This document shows, piece by piece, positions 26,324-34,800 of a DNA stretch of 64,000 nucleotides. The DNA lies in NCBI GenBank assembly GCA_016617495.1, contig WYCU01000003.1, forward strand, positions 186,001 to 250,000, written 5' to 3'. A program made the position numbers and the translations under genes. Within the stretch, counting starts at the first letter, position 1. Each line of letters begins with the position of its first letter. The notes below the pieces were generated by a model that ran no database searches, was not told the origin of the DNA, and saw only the letters and a list, made by a program, of their open reading frames with translations. The stretch comes from Azonexaceae bacterium s22. GTDB lineage: Bacteria > Pseudomonadota > Gammaproteobacteria > Burkholderiales > Rhodocyclaceae.

Positions 26324-26812
26324 TTACTGCACGCGCACTTCGACGCGGCGGGCTTCTTCCGGCGCGCCGGAGCCCTGGGTGGATTCCGGCTTGCGCAGCT
26401 TGACCTTTTCCGGGGGCACGCCACCGGCCACCAGCGCGGCACGCACGGCCTCGGCACGGGCACGGGCCAGCTCGGCATTGTGCGCGGCGTCGCCGGACGG
26501 ATCGTGGAAGCCGGAGAGCAGGACGATGGCACGCGGCTGCAGCTTGAGCACTTCGATGGTCTTGACGACCACGCCGTCGCTATCGACAGCGGTCAGGGTG
26601 GCGACATCGACGTCGAAGAACACTTTGACCAGCGCATCGCCGACCGGAACGATTTCCTCTTCGACCGCCACGGCCACGGCGGCCGGCTGCGCGGAGGACT
26701 GGTTGGTCGCCCACAGGGCCACACCGGCCACCAGCGCGATGACGCCGAAGATGACCCCGGCCAGAACGCCAAAGACTACGCCTTGTGTTTCGTTATCGTC
26801 TTGATCGGACAT
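26324..26812 (-). CDS. Membrane-anchored OmpA-like domain protein
   Basis: 162 residues. One N-terminal membrane helix (about 12-34, VVFGVLAGVIFGVIALVAGVAL) after a short acidic cytoplasmic tail, a linker, and a reduced OmpA-like domain (about 55-160) with KVFFDVDVATL, ILLSGFHDPSGDAAHNAELARARA and EEARRVEVRVQ. The usual TDxxG of peptidoglycan binders is changed to HDPSGD, so binding of peptidoglycan is uncertain. GAGGGAA ribosome site. Single gene. Confidence 0.82.
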   Translation of the reverse strand: MSDQDDNETQGVVFGVLAGVIFGVIALVAGVALWATNQSSAQPAAVAVAVEEEIVPVGDALVKVFFDVDVATLTAVDSDGVVVKTIEVLKLQPRAIVLLSGFHDPSGDAAHNAELARARAEAVRAALVAGGVPPEKVKLRKPESTQGSGAPEEARRVEVRVQ

Positions 26813-26885
26813 GCTTGATTCCCTCGTTTATCGTTAAAAATCCCGGTACTGTGCCACGGCGGCCTCAGTTCATAAGCATGCGATT

Positions 26886-27437
26886 TTAACCCGACTCCTT
26901 GCCGAACCAGCGTTTCGGTTCGATGACAGCCTCGCGCTCGCCGTCGCCAAGATAGACGATGCCTTCCTGGATTGTGCATTGCAGGCGCATGTTGCGCCCG
27001 GCCAGTTGCGCGAGATCGCGCCATTGATCGGGCAACAGATAAAGCACGCTCAGGTTGTCCAGACGGCTGACCTTGTCCGCCGTTTGCGACCACCACACTT
27101 CGGCCGCCCGCGCGCCATAGGCCAGCACGACCACCGATTGGGCCTTGTGGCAGGCCTGGCGGATGACCCGCTCGTCGGGCAGGCCGACATCGATCCAGCG
27201 GACAATCGTCCCGGCCGCGTCGATATCGTGCAGATCGGCCTCGTCCATGGTCGACAAGCCCCGCCCAAACGCGAGATCCGGCGAGGCGTAAAGCATGAAG
27301 GCCAGGAGGCGCACCATCAGCCGCTCGTCGTTCTCGGAAGGATGCCGCGCCAGCGTCAGGGCGTAGTCGCCGAAATGGCCGCGATCGAGGTCGGCAAGCT
27401 GGATATTGGCCTTGTAGATGGTCGATTTCAGCGCCAT
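26886..27437 (-). CDS. yaeQ: YaeQ family protein
   Basis: 183 residues, the normal YaeQ length. Start MALKSTIYKANIQLADLDR and the internal RHPSENDERLMVRLLAFMLYA, GTIVRWIDVGLPDERVIRQACHKA are diagnostic for this PD-(D/E)XK-like fold family. Cytoplasmic. E. coli YaeQ was linked to haemolysin expression by suppression genetics, but its activity is undefined. Divergent from the rhodanese gene. Confidence 0.95.
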   Translation of the reverse strand: MALKSTIYKANIQLADLDRGHFGDYALTLARHPSENDERLMVRLLAFMLYASPDLAFGRGLSTMDEADLHDIDAAGTIVRWIDVGLPDERVIRQACHKAQSVVVLAYGARAAEVWWSQTADKVSRLDNLSVLYLLPDQWRDLAQLAGRNMRLQCTIQEGIVYLGDGEREAVIEPKRWFGKESG

Positions 27438-27555
27438 GTCCGCTCCGCAAAAACCGCCATTATTCCATGCACGGGAACCGCTGGCTGCCCGTAACGGTCA
27501 ATTCTTGCGATGGGCCTGCGCTCTATAATCAGCGTTTTCTAATGGAGTTCCCGCC

Positions 27556-27996
27556 GTGCGCCGTTTCCTGTTCGCCCTCTTGTGTGCCGTTTCCGCCTTC
27601 GCCCACGCCGAAGTCATCGACATTGACAACGCCCAATTCGATGCCCTGCGCAAAGCCGGCGTCCCGGTCATCGACATCCGGCTGCAATCGGAATGGGAAG
27701 AAACCGGCATCGTTCCCGGCAGCCGCCTGCTCACCTTCTTCGACGCCCAGGGGCGTGTCAATGCGCCGCTCTGGCTGGATCGCGTCAAGCCCATTGCCAG
27801 CCCCAACGAGCCGGTCATCGTCATTTGCCGCACCGGCAACCGGACGCGCGCCGTCAGCCAGTTCCTCTCCCAGCAAGCTGGCTACAGCAAGGTGTACAAC
27901 GTGCGCAGCGGCATCAAGGGCTGGATGGCGGCTGGCGGCCAGACCACCGCCGCCAGCTCGGACATCGCGGCTTGCAAAGCCGCCAGGACGTGCTGA
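27556..27996 (+). CDS. Periplasmic single-domain rhodanese
   Basis: 146 residues, GTG start. Signal peptide MRRFLFALLCAVSAFAHA. The rhodanese domain (about 25-130) has VIDIRLQSEWEETGIVPGS and the active-site loop CRTGNRT (Cys near residue 96), a 6-residue loop typical of sulfurtransferases and not of arsenate reductase/Cdc25 forms. Two extra Cys lie at the C-terminus (AACKAARTC), which may form a disulfide. Its stop overlaps the start of the next small gene. Confidence 0.9.
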   Translation: MRRFLFALLCAVSAFAHAEVIDIDNAQFDALRKAGVPVIDIRLQSEWEETGIVPGSRLLTFFDAQGRVNAPLWLDRVKPIASPNEPVIVICRTGNRTRAVSQFLSQQAGYSKVYNVRSGIKGWMAAGGQTTAASSDIAACKAARTC

Positions 27997-28211
27997 ACCA
28001 GGCCGTCGAACGCAAGCGCTGCGCCAGCTGCGAACGCTGGCAAGGCGAACGCATGCCGGGGAGCGAACCCGGCACGGTGGCCATTACGGCCGAAACCGAT
28101 ACCGGACTATGCATCGGCGGCGGCTGGGATGGCTCGGAACGCCGCGCGCGCTCGGCCTGCGGCCATTGGCGCCTGTGGCCACCGCTGGCCCCCGCCGTCA
28201 GTTCGTGTTGA
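27990..28211 (+). CDS. Small Cys/Trp-rich protein coupled to the rhodanese gene
   Basis: 73 residues from GTG 27990, overlapping the last codons of the rhodanese gene in another frame. Pattern: RCASCERWQGER ... GLCIGGGWDGSERRARSACGHWRLW, i.e. CxxC...C...CxxW, which looks like a small metal-binding fold and resembles short betaproteobacterial proteins of unknown role. There is no independent ribosome site, so translation would be coupled. The Cys/Trp pattern and position support it, but no search was possible. Confidence 0.55.
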   Translation: MLNQAVERKRCASCERWQGERMPGSEPGTVAITAETDTGLCIGGGWDGSERRARSACGHWRLWPPLAPAVSSC

Positions 28212-28241
28212 CCCGGCGGATCGCCGCGAATCAGGGGCATT

Positions 28242-28258
28242 GTTAAGGAAGCGTTAAT
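28242..28258 (+). promoter_or_regulatory. Candidate response-regulator box of RND operon 1
   Basis: Direct repeat GTTAAG-GAAGC-GTTAAT (6-N5-6, 11-bp period), 46 bp before the start of the membrane-fusion gene. Closely resembles the PmrA/QseB-type (C/T)TTAA(G/T)-N5 tandem box; the QseBC-like system encoded at 35777-37779 is the obvious candidate to bind it. Confidence 0.5.
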
Positions 28259-28303
28259 CTGGCGAAACTAGACTCGCCGGCACGTCGTCGAGCCGAGCCC
28301 GCC

Positions 28304-29416
28304 ATGTCCCGTAACACCCCGCTTCATGCGCTTCCCGCACGCATTGCGCGCGCGTTGGCGCCCATTGCTTTCCTCTTTGCCATTGTGCCCCAGCTCCACG
28401 CCGGCGAGGCCATGATGCTGCTCCCCGCCCAGATCAAATCGCTGGGGGTGGAAACGGCGGTCGTCGGCGAAGGCGACCCCGGCCGCCCCGGCAGTTTTCC
28501 TGGGCGCGTGGTCGTCCCGGTCGACCAGATGCGCGTGGTCGCGGCGCCGGTTGTCGGCATGGTCGAAATGCTGGCCTTCGTGCCCGGCGACAAGGTGCGC
28601 AAAGGCCAGGTGCTTGCCCGTCTGTCCTCCGCACAGGCACTGGAGCTGCAACGCGAGGCGCTGCAATCCGCCAGTCAGGCCAGCCTGCTGGCCCAGAACC
28701 TGAAGCGCGACGAGCAATTGTTTGGCGAAGGCCTGATCGCCGAATCACGGCTCCAGGCCACGCGCGCTGCCGCCAGCCAGGCCGCCGCGCAGGCTGCCGA
28801 ACGTCGCCAGGGCCTGGCCCTGGCCGGCGGCGCGGGTCGCAAAGTCGGCGGCCCACTGGCCCTCGTCGCGCCGATTGACGGGGTCATCCTCGAACAATCG
28901 GCGCAACTCGGCCAGCGGTTGGAAGCAGCAGCGCCGATCTACCGCATCGCCCGCCTTTCTCCCCTGTGGGTGGAAATTCAGGTCCCCCGCGCTCAGGCGG
29001 AAAGCTTGCGCGAAGGCATGCCGGTACGCATTGCCGGCAGCGCCCAGCCGGGCAAGCTGATTACCATCGGCCGCGCCATCGACCCGAGCAGCCAGACGGT
29101 GATCGTGCGCGCGCTCATCGAACAGGATGCCGAACGCCTGACGCCCGGCCAAAGCGTTGCCGTGGAGATTGCCTTGCCCAAGGGCAACGGGCAGCGCGTG
29201 CCGGCCGCCGCGGTGGTGCGCATTGAAGGACAGCCGCAAGCCTTCGTGCAGAGCGGCAGCGATGCTCAGGCCATGCGCTTCGAATTGCGCCCGGTCCGGA
29301 TTCTCGATGAAAGCGGCGAGCGGGTATTGGTCGAAGGCCTCAAGGCCGGGGAACGCATTGCCATCCGTGGCGTTTCGGGTCTCAAGGCCATGGCCACCGG
29401 CGTCGGGCGGGAATGA
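28304..29416 (+). CDS. Metal RND efflux periplasmic adaptor (membrane fusion protein), system 1
   Basis: 370 residues. Signal peptide to about residue 33 (PQLHA), then the adaptor order: barrel-sandwich first half (VVAAPVVGMVEMLAFVPGDKVRKGQVLARL), short coiled-coil hairpin (about 105-160), second half (APIDGVILEQSAQLGQRLE), beta-barrel and membrane-proximal domain ending in GVSGLKAM. Soluble signal form, unlike the lipoprotein adaptor of system 2. The TGA overlaps the ATG of the RND pump. Metal specificity cannot be read from it: no His- or Met-rich N-terminus. Confidence 0.88.
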   Translation: MSRNTPLHALPARIARALAPIAFLFAIVPQLHAGEAMMLLPAQIKSLGVETAVVGEGDPGRPGSFPGRVVVPVDQMRVVAAPVVGMVEMLAFVPGDKVRKGQVLARLSSAQALELQREALQSASQASLLAQNLKRDEQLFGEGLIAESRLQATRAAASQAAAQAAERRQGLALAGGAGRKVGGPLALVAPIDGVILEQSAQLGQRLEAAAPIYRIARLSPLWVEIQVPRAQAESLREGMPVRIAGSAQPGKLITIGRAIDPSSQTVIVRALIEQDAERLTPGQSVAVEIALPKGNGQRVPAAAVVRIEGQPQAFVQSGSDAQAMRFELRPVRILDESGERVLVEGLKAGERIAIRGVSGLKAMATGVGRE

Positions 29417-32400
29417 TGCTTTCGGCCCTGATCCGTTTTTCGCTGACCCAGCGGCTGTTGATGCTGGTACTGACCGCGCTGCTCGTCGGCGCCGGGGTCT
29501 TTGCCTTCATCGGCTTGCCGATCGATGCCTTTCCGGATGTCTCGACAACACAGGTCAAGATCATCCTCAAAGCCCCGGGCATGACGCCGGAGGAAGTGGA
29601 AACCCGCATTGCCGTGCCGGTCGAGCAGGAAATGCTCGGCATCCCGCACCAGCGCCTGCTGCGCTCGGTGTCCAAATATGCGCTGACCGACATCACCATC
29701 GATTTCGAGGATGGCACGGACATTTACTGGGCCCGCCAGCAGGTCGGCGAACGTTTGGCCGGTGCCATGGGCAACCTGCCCCCCGGCGTCAGCGGCGGCA
29801 TGGCTCCGATTACCACGCCGCTGGGCGAAATGTTCATGTTCACCATCGAAGGCGATCTCTCGCTGGCTGAAAAGCGCACCCTGCTCGATTGGGTGATCCG
29901 CCCGCAGTTGCGCACAATTCCAGGGGTGGCGGACGTGAATAGCCTGGGCGGCGAAGTCCGTACCTTCGAGGTGGTGCCGGACCCGCAATCGCTGGCGGCC
30001 CGCGGCCTTTCGCTGAAAACCCTGCGCGAAGCGCTGGAGGCCAACAACCGCAACGACGGTGCCGGACGCTTGAGTGATGGCGAAGAAGCCTTGCTCGTCC
30101 GTGCCGAGGGCGCCATCGCCACCCTCGACGACGTTCGCGCCATCGTCATGGAAACGCGGGATGGCCGCGTGGTGCGCGTGGGCGATGTGGCGCAGGTGCG
30201 CCCCGGCGCGCTGACCCGCTACGGTGCCGTCACGCGCAACGGCGAAGGCGAGGCGGTCGAGGGTCTGGTGCTCGGTTTGCGCGGCGCCAATGCGCAGGCC
30301 GTGGTGGCTGGCGTCAAGGCGCGGCTGGCGGAGATTGCACCGACTTTGCCGGAAGGTATTAGCATCGTCCCGTTCTACGACCGCAGCGATCTCGTGGAAC
30401 GCGCGGTTGGCACCGTTTCACGGGCCCTGCTCGAAGCCATCGTGCTGGTCGTGCTGCTGCTCCTTGCCTTTCTCGGCAACCTGCGCGCCGCGCTGGTCGT
30501 GGCCCTGATGCTGCCGCTGTCGGCGCTGGCCACCTTCATCCTGATGCGTCTGTTCGGCCTTTCCGCCAACCTGATGAGTCTCGGCGGCCTGGCCATCGCC
30601 ATCGGCATGCTGGTCGATGCGGCTGTTGTCGTGGTGGAAAACGTGGAAAGCCAACTCAGCCATGCGCGGGAGGAGTTGCCGACCCTGCATCTGGTCTACC
30701 GCGCTGCGCGGGAAGTGGCCGCCCCGGTCACTTCCGGCATCGTCATCATCATTCTCGTCTTCCTGCCCTTGATGACCCTGCAGGGGCTGGAAGGCAAGAT
30801 GTTCGGGCCCGTGGCGCTGACCATCGTTTTCGCGCTGGCCTCCTCGCTGCTGCTTTCGCTGACCGTGGTGCCGGTGCTCGCCTCGTGGCTGATCCGGCGC
30901 GGCGCCCACGCCGAGCCCTGGCTGGTGCGCAAACTTTCCGCCCTTTATGACCGCGTGCTCAATTCGGCACTGGCCCATGCCCGCCCCTATCTTGCTGGCG
31001 CGCTAATCGGGCTGGTCGCGGCAGCGGGCGCCTTTGGCCTGCTTGGCAAAAGCTTCATGCCGACCATGGACGAAGGCGATCTCATCATGCAACTGGAGAA
31101 ACTGCCCTCCATCGGGCTGGAGCAGACCATCGCCGTCGATACGAGCGTCCAGCAGGCGGTGCTCGCCCGCGTTCCCGAGGTCAAGGGCATTGTGGCACGG
31201 GCCGGGGCCGATGAGCTGGGCCTCGACCCGATGGGTCTGAACCAGACCGATACCTTCCTCGTCCTCCAGCCGCGCGACACCTGGCGCGAGCGCGACCCGG
31301 CCTGGCTGGCCGACCGCCTGCGCGAAGTCATGGTCGACTTTCCCGGCATTGGCTACGCCTTCACGCAGCCCATCGACATGCGCGTTTCCGAAATGCTGAC
31401 CGGCGTGCGCGGCGATCTGGCGATCAAGGTCTTCGGTACGGATTTGCCGACGCTCAACCGGCTGGCGAGCGAAATCGAGGCCGTGGTCCGCAAGGTGCCG
31501 GGCGCTGAAGACACCTTCACGCTGCGCAACGACGGGGTGCAATACCTGAAGATCGTCGTCGACCGGCTGGCGGCCGGACGTTTCGGCCTGAGCGTGGATG
31601 CCATCCAGAACGATCTCAAGGCGCTGCTCGAAGGCAGTGCGGCCGGCGTGGTCATCGAACAGGGGCGGCGCGTGCCGGTGGTGTTGCGCGGCCCGGAAAG
31701 CTTGCGCGCTTCACCGGCCGATTTTGCCGCCTTGCGCCTCACGCTCGCAGACGGCAGCAGCATCCCGCTAGCCAGCGTGGCGCAGATCGAGCGCATCGAC
31801 GGACCGGTCAAGGTGGATCGGGAAAATGCCCAGCGCTACGTGGTCATTCAGTCCAATGTCCGCGACCGCGACCTCGTCGGTTTTGTCGACGATGCCAAGG
31901 CCGCGGTCGCCCGCGACGTGAAGCTGCCCCCGGGCTACCGGCTGGCCTGGGGCGGTCAGTTCGAGAACCAGCAGCGCGCGGCGCAACGCCTGATGATCGT
32001 GGTGCCGGTCGCGCTGCTGCTGATTTTCTTCCTGCTGTTCTCAACCTTCGGTTCCCTGCGCCAGGCCTTGCTGGTGCTCTCCAACATCCCGTTTGCGATG
32101 ATCGGCGGTGTCTTCGGGCTGCTGATTTCCGGGGAATACCTCTCCGTACCTGCCTCCGTCGGCTTCATTGCGCTACTCGGCATCGCCGTACTGAACGGCG
32201 TCGTCATGGTCAGCCATTTCAACGAATTGCTGGCGCGCGGCCTGCCCGTTGGCGAAGCGGTGGTCGAAGGTGCCAAACGGCGCTTGCGGCCGGTGCTGAT
32301 GACCGCCAGCATCGCCGCTTTCGGCCTGGTGCCCATGCTCTTTGCCAGCGGCCCGGGATCGGAAGTGCAGCGCCCGCTGGCGATTGTCGTGGTCGGCGGT

Positions 32401-32502
32401 CTCGTGACCTCGACCTTGCTGACGCTCATTCTCCTGCCCATCCTGTTCCGCCGCTTCGGCGTCGAACCCAAAACGCCATTGAGGGAAAACCGCCATGGCT
32501 GA
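29413..32502 (+). CDS. Heavy-metal RND efflux pump, CusA-like subgroup, system 1
   Basis: 1029 residues with 12 predicted membrane helices and two large periplasmic loops (about 35-335 and 555-860). In TM4 the family signature reads AIAIGMLVDAAVVVVEN: the first Asp of the DFG-x3-DGA motif found in divalent-cation pumps is Ala here, as in the CusA/SilA group. This suggests a monovalent or otherwise different substrate from system 2, but it is an inference. ATG overlaps the adaptor stop; its 3' end overlaps the DUF3240 gene by 8 nt. Confidence 0.9.
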   Translation: MMLSALIRFSLTQRLLMLVLTALLVGAGVFAFIGLPIDAFPDVSTTQVKIILKAPGMTPEEVETRIAVPVEQEMLGIPHQRLLRSVSKYALTDITIDFEDGTDIYWARQQVGERLAGAMGNLPPGVSGGMAPITTPLGEMFMFTIEGDLSLAEKRTLLDWVIRPQLRTIPGVADVNSLGGEVRTFEVVPDPQSLAARGLSLKTLREALEANNRNDGAGRLSDGEEALLVRAEGAIATLDDVRAIVMETRDGRVVRVGDVAQVRPGALTRYGAVTRNGEGEAVEGLVLGLRGANAQAVVAGVKARLAEIAPTLPEGISIVPFYDRSDLVERAVGTVSRALLEAIVLVVLLLLAFLGNLRAALVVALMLPLSALATFILMRLFGLSANLMSLGGLAIAIGMLVDAAVVVVENVESQLSHAREELPTLHLVYRAAREVAAPVTSGIVIIILVFLPLMTLQGLEGKMFGPVALTIVFALASSLLLSLTVVPVLASWLIRRGAHAEPWLVRKLSALYDRVLNSALAHARPYLAGALIGLVAAAGAFGLLGKSFMPTMDEGDLIMQLEKLPSIGLEQTIAVDTSVQQAVLARVPEVKGIVARAGADELGLDPMGLNQTDTFLVLQPRDTWRERDPAWLADRLREVMVDFPGIGYAFTQPIDMRVSEMLTGVRGDLAIKVFGTDLPTLNRLASEIEAVVRKVPGAEDTFTLRNDGVQYLKIVVDRLAAGRFGLSVDAIQNDLKALLEGSAAGVVIEQGRRVPVVLRGPESLRASPADFAALRLTLADGSSIPLASVAQIERIDGPVKVDRENAQRYVVIQSNVRDRDLVGFVDDAKAAVARDVKLPPGYRLAWGGQFENQQRAAQRLMIVVPVALLLIFFLLFSTFGSLRQALLVLSNIPFAMIGGVFGLLISGEYLSVPASVGFIALLGIAVLNGVVMVSHFNELLARGLPVGEAVVEGAKRRLRPVLMTASIAAFGLVPMLFASGPGSEVQRPLAIVVVGGLVTSTLLTLILLPILFRRFGVEPKTPLRENRHG

Positions 32503-32797
32503 TGTCATGCTCACTTTGGTCGTCCCGAACGACCTGACGCAGCACGTGGAAGATGTGCTGCTGTCGTGCCCCGATCTCGTGCCCGGCTTTACCAGCACCT
32601 TGGCGGCCGGCCACGGCAGCGCCGTGCCGCTGGTGGCCCCGAGCGAGCTGGTCGCAGGCCACGCGCCGCGCACGCTGATCCGCTTGCTCGGAGAGGAAGC
32701 CCGGATGCGTACCGTGCTCGACTTGTTGCGGGAGCAATTGCCCAAGGCACGCTTGTTCTATTGGCTGATGCCGGTCATCGAGATGGGGCATTTATGA
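32495..32797 (+). CDS. DUF3240 family protein
   Basis: 100 residues. MLTLVVPNDLTQHVEDVLLSCPDLVPGF and the middle VAGHAPRTLIRLLGEEARM mark the DUF3240 family, a small ferredoxin-like (PII-like) fold often encoded inside czc/cus-type operons. It overlaps the pump gene (8 nt) and the outer-membrane gene (4 nt), so it is translationally coupled on both sides. A sensory or regulatory role in metal efflux is plausible from context. Confidence 0.88.
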   Translation: MADVMLTLVVPNDLTQHVEDVLLSCPDLVPGFTSTLAAGHGSAVPLVAPSELVAGHAPRTLIRLLGEEARMRTVLDLLREQLPKARLFYWLMPVIEMGHL

Positions 32798-32831
32798 AAT
32801 TTGCCCCTTTTTTGCTGTTGACCGCGACAAT
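32793..32831 (-). repeat. Interspersed core/A-tract motif, copy 6 (over the TolC-like start)
   Basis: Minus strand: core ATTGTCGCGGTCAAC (32831-32817), then AGCAAAAAAGGGGCAAATTTCAT. It lies antisense over the ATG at 32794 and encodes, on the plus strand, the signal-peptide residues FAPFLLLTATIA. Confidence 0.88.
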
Positions 32832-34143
32832 CGCCGTCCACGCCGCCGAACCCACGCCCAACCTGCCGCCGGCCGACGTCGTAGCCCGCGTGCTGCGTAC
32901 CAGCCCGACCGTACAGGCCGCAGCGGGTCAGGTGCGCGTCGAGGAAGCCAATCGCGAGCGCCTCAGTGCCGGCAGCTACGAATGGAACGTCCGGCTCGCC
33001 GCACACCAGCGCAAAGTGTTGCCCAGCGGCGCCCCGGACGAACGGTTTACTGAATGGAATGCGCAGATCGAACGCCCCTTCCGTCTGCCCGGCAAAGCCG
33101 GCAAGGATGAGGAACTCGGCGCGTTGGGCGTGAGCCTTGCCGAAGCCGGCCATGGCGATGCCCTGCACGAAGCCGGTCGCGCCTTGCTCAAGGCCTGGTT
33201 CGACTGGCTGCGCGAAACTGCGGCGGCGCGCCAGTGGCAGACGCAAAGCGACCTGCTCTCGCGCCAGGCCCATGCGGTGCTGCGCCGGCAACAACTTGGC
33301 GATGCCGCGCGGCTGGAAAGCGTGCAGGCCGAAGCCGCCCTCGCCCAGGCACAGGCCCAGCAGATCCAGGCCGAAATGCGCCGGACGCTCGCCGAAGACG
33401 ATTTGCGCCGCCGTTTTCCCGGCCTGCCACTGCAGGCGCCCGAAAAATTTGCCGAGGTGCCGCGGGTGACTGGCGACGAAGCCCAGTGGCGCGAACGCAT
33501 CCTGGCCCACAGCCATGAACTGGGCCTGGCCCGCACCGCCTCGCTACGGGCGGCCAGTGCCGCCGACCGCGCCGGCCAGGAGCGCCTTCCCGATCCCACG
33601 CTGGGCGTCCAGATGGGCCGCGAACGCGGTGGCGAGGAGCAGATCGTCGGCGCTTACCTGGCCATCAACCTGCCAGGTTCCGCGCGCCGCGCCGGCGCCA
33701 GCGCGGCATTGGCCGAAGCCGAGGTCGCTCACCGCCGCGAGGCCGCCGTGCTGCAAAAAATCGGTGCCGAGGCCGCCGCAACCTATCAATCCGCCACCGC
33801 CAGCCGGGACGCCGCGCAGGCCAGCCACGAGGCCGCCCAACGGCTGGAGCGTGCAGCCGAAATGACCGCGCGCGCCTACCAACTGGGCGAAGGCAGCCTC
33901 AACGAGCTGCTGATGGCGCGCCGTTTAGCCAACGAGGCCCGTCTTGCGGCCACACAGGCGGGACTGGATGCGCTGGAGCGTTACTACCGCCTGCAGCTCG
34001 ATGCCCACCGCCTGTGGGTCCTGGAAGAAGAAGCCCACGACCACGAAGACGATGGTCCCGCGCTTACGGCTGCGCCGGCAGGCTCACCGGTTGCAATGCT
34101 TCCCGGGCATGAGTCGCCCGGCGTTGCATCTCGGCAACCATGA
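32794..34143 (+). CDS. TolC-like outer-membrane efflux protein, system 1
   Basis: 449 residues from ATG 32794, which overlaps the DUF3240 stop. Short signal peptide MKFAPFLLLTATIAVHAAEP followed by two OEP repeats: long coiled-coil segments (about 45-230 and 255-430) rich in Ala, Glu and Gln, with a LNELLMARRLANEAR element near the end. The final 27 residues (from GPALTAAPAG) are encoded antisense to the SRPBCC gene and look non-structural. Exports metal together with the adaptor and pump. The signal peptide is partly made of the interspersed motif. Confidence 0.88.
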   Translation: MKFAPFLLLTATIAVHAAEPTPNLPPADVVARVLRTSPTVQAAAGQVRVEEANRERLSAGSYEWNVRLAAHQRKVLPSGAPDERFTEWNAQIERPFRLPGKAGKDEELGALGVSLAEAGHGDALHEAGRALLKAWFDWLRETAAARQWQTQSDLLSRQAHAVLRRQQLGDAARLESVQAEAALAQAQAQQIQAEMRRTLAEDDLRRRFPGLPLQAPEKFAEVPRVTGDEAQWRERILAHSHELGLARTASLRAASAADRAGQERLPDPTLGVQMGRERGGEEQIVGAYLAINLPGSARRAGASAALAEAEVAHRREAAVLQKIGAEAAATYQSATASRDAAQASHEAAQRLERAAEMTARAYQLGEGSLNELLMARRLANEARLAATQAGLDALERYYRLQLDAHRLWVLEEEAHDHEDDGPALTAAPAGSPVAMLPGHESPGVASRQP

Positions 34144-34654
34144 GCCGGAACTGTTCTTCGATCTCATGTTGCAGGAACGGCGCCCCAAAGAGCTTGGCAA
34201 GCAGGGAATCGAATTCGAATTCGGCATGGTAGGCAATGTGCACCTGCGTCGCCGCCGCAGCGTTGAGCCACAGATCGCTCTCCATGCGTTTGAGGGAACC
34301 CGAAAGGTTGCGCGCGTGGATGTGATGCGTCGGCACCAGGCGGATTTCCCGCTCGATTTCAAAAGCATGGGAAATCGGCCCATAGCGGGCGACACCGGTT
34401 TGGCGGATGACCAGACGGTTGCCGTCTCGCTGGATCACGCGGCTGCTGTCGAGATTATTCAGAATACTGGCCATGTGATCGAAATCCGTCAGCACGCCCC
34501 ATGCGATCCCGGCGGCCACCGGCACATCCATCCGGGCCTCGACGACATAGGCTGGCCCGAGCGTGCTGACCTCGACCCGCACCGACTCGCCTGCGCCAGC
34601 GGCTGCCGCAAAATGGAAAAGCCAAAAAAACAGAACCCACATGCGAACCGCCAC
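34064..34654 (-). CDS. Periplasmic SRPBCC (START-like) family protein
   Basis: 196 residues from GTG 34654, chosen because GAGGAG lies 6 nt upstream; ATG 34642 is an alternative. Signal peptide MWVLFFWLFHFAAAAGA. The body matches the polyketide-cyclase/START fold: VVEARMDVPVAAGIAWGVLTDFDHMASILNNL, ... RQTGVARYGPISHAFEIEREI and a C-terminal helix HEIEEQFRLMVAEMQRRA. A lipid-like ligand in the periplasm is plausible. Convergent with and overlapping the TolC-like gene by 80 bp. Confidence 0.82.
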   Translation of the reverse strand: MAVRMWVLFFWLFHFAAAAGAGESVRVEVSTLGPAYVVEARMDVPVAAGIAWGVLTDFDHMASILNNLDSSRVIQRDGNRLVIRQTGVARYGPISHAFEIEREIRLVPTHHIHARNLSGSLKRMESDLWLNAAAATQVHIAYHAEFEFDSLLAKLFGAPFLQHEIEEQFRLMVAEMQRRATHAREALQPVSLPAQP

Positions 34655-34800
34655 GGTACGCTCCTCACAGGCCACGCCGCCAGGCGCAGCCCGGCGACGG
34701 ACATCGGATTATTCCAATTGGATATCATGCCACCACAAAGGTTCGCTGCAAGGCGACATTACGGGAACTCGCCCCGGGACTGCGGGTTCTGAACGACATC

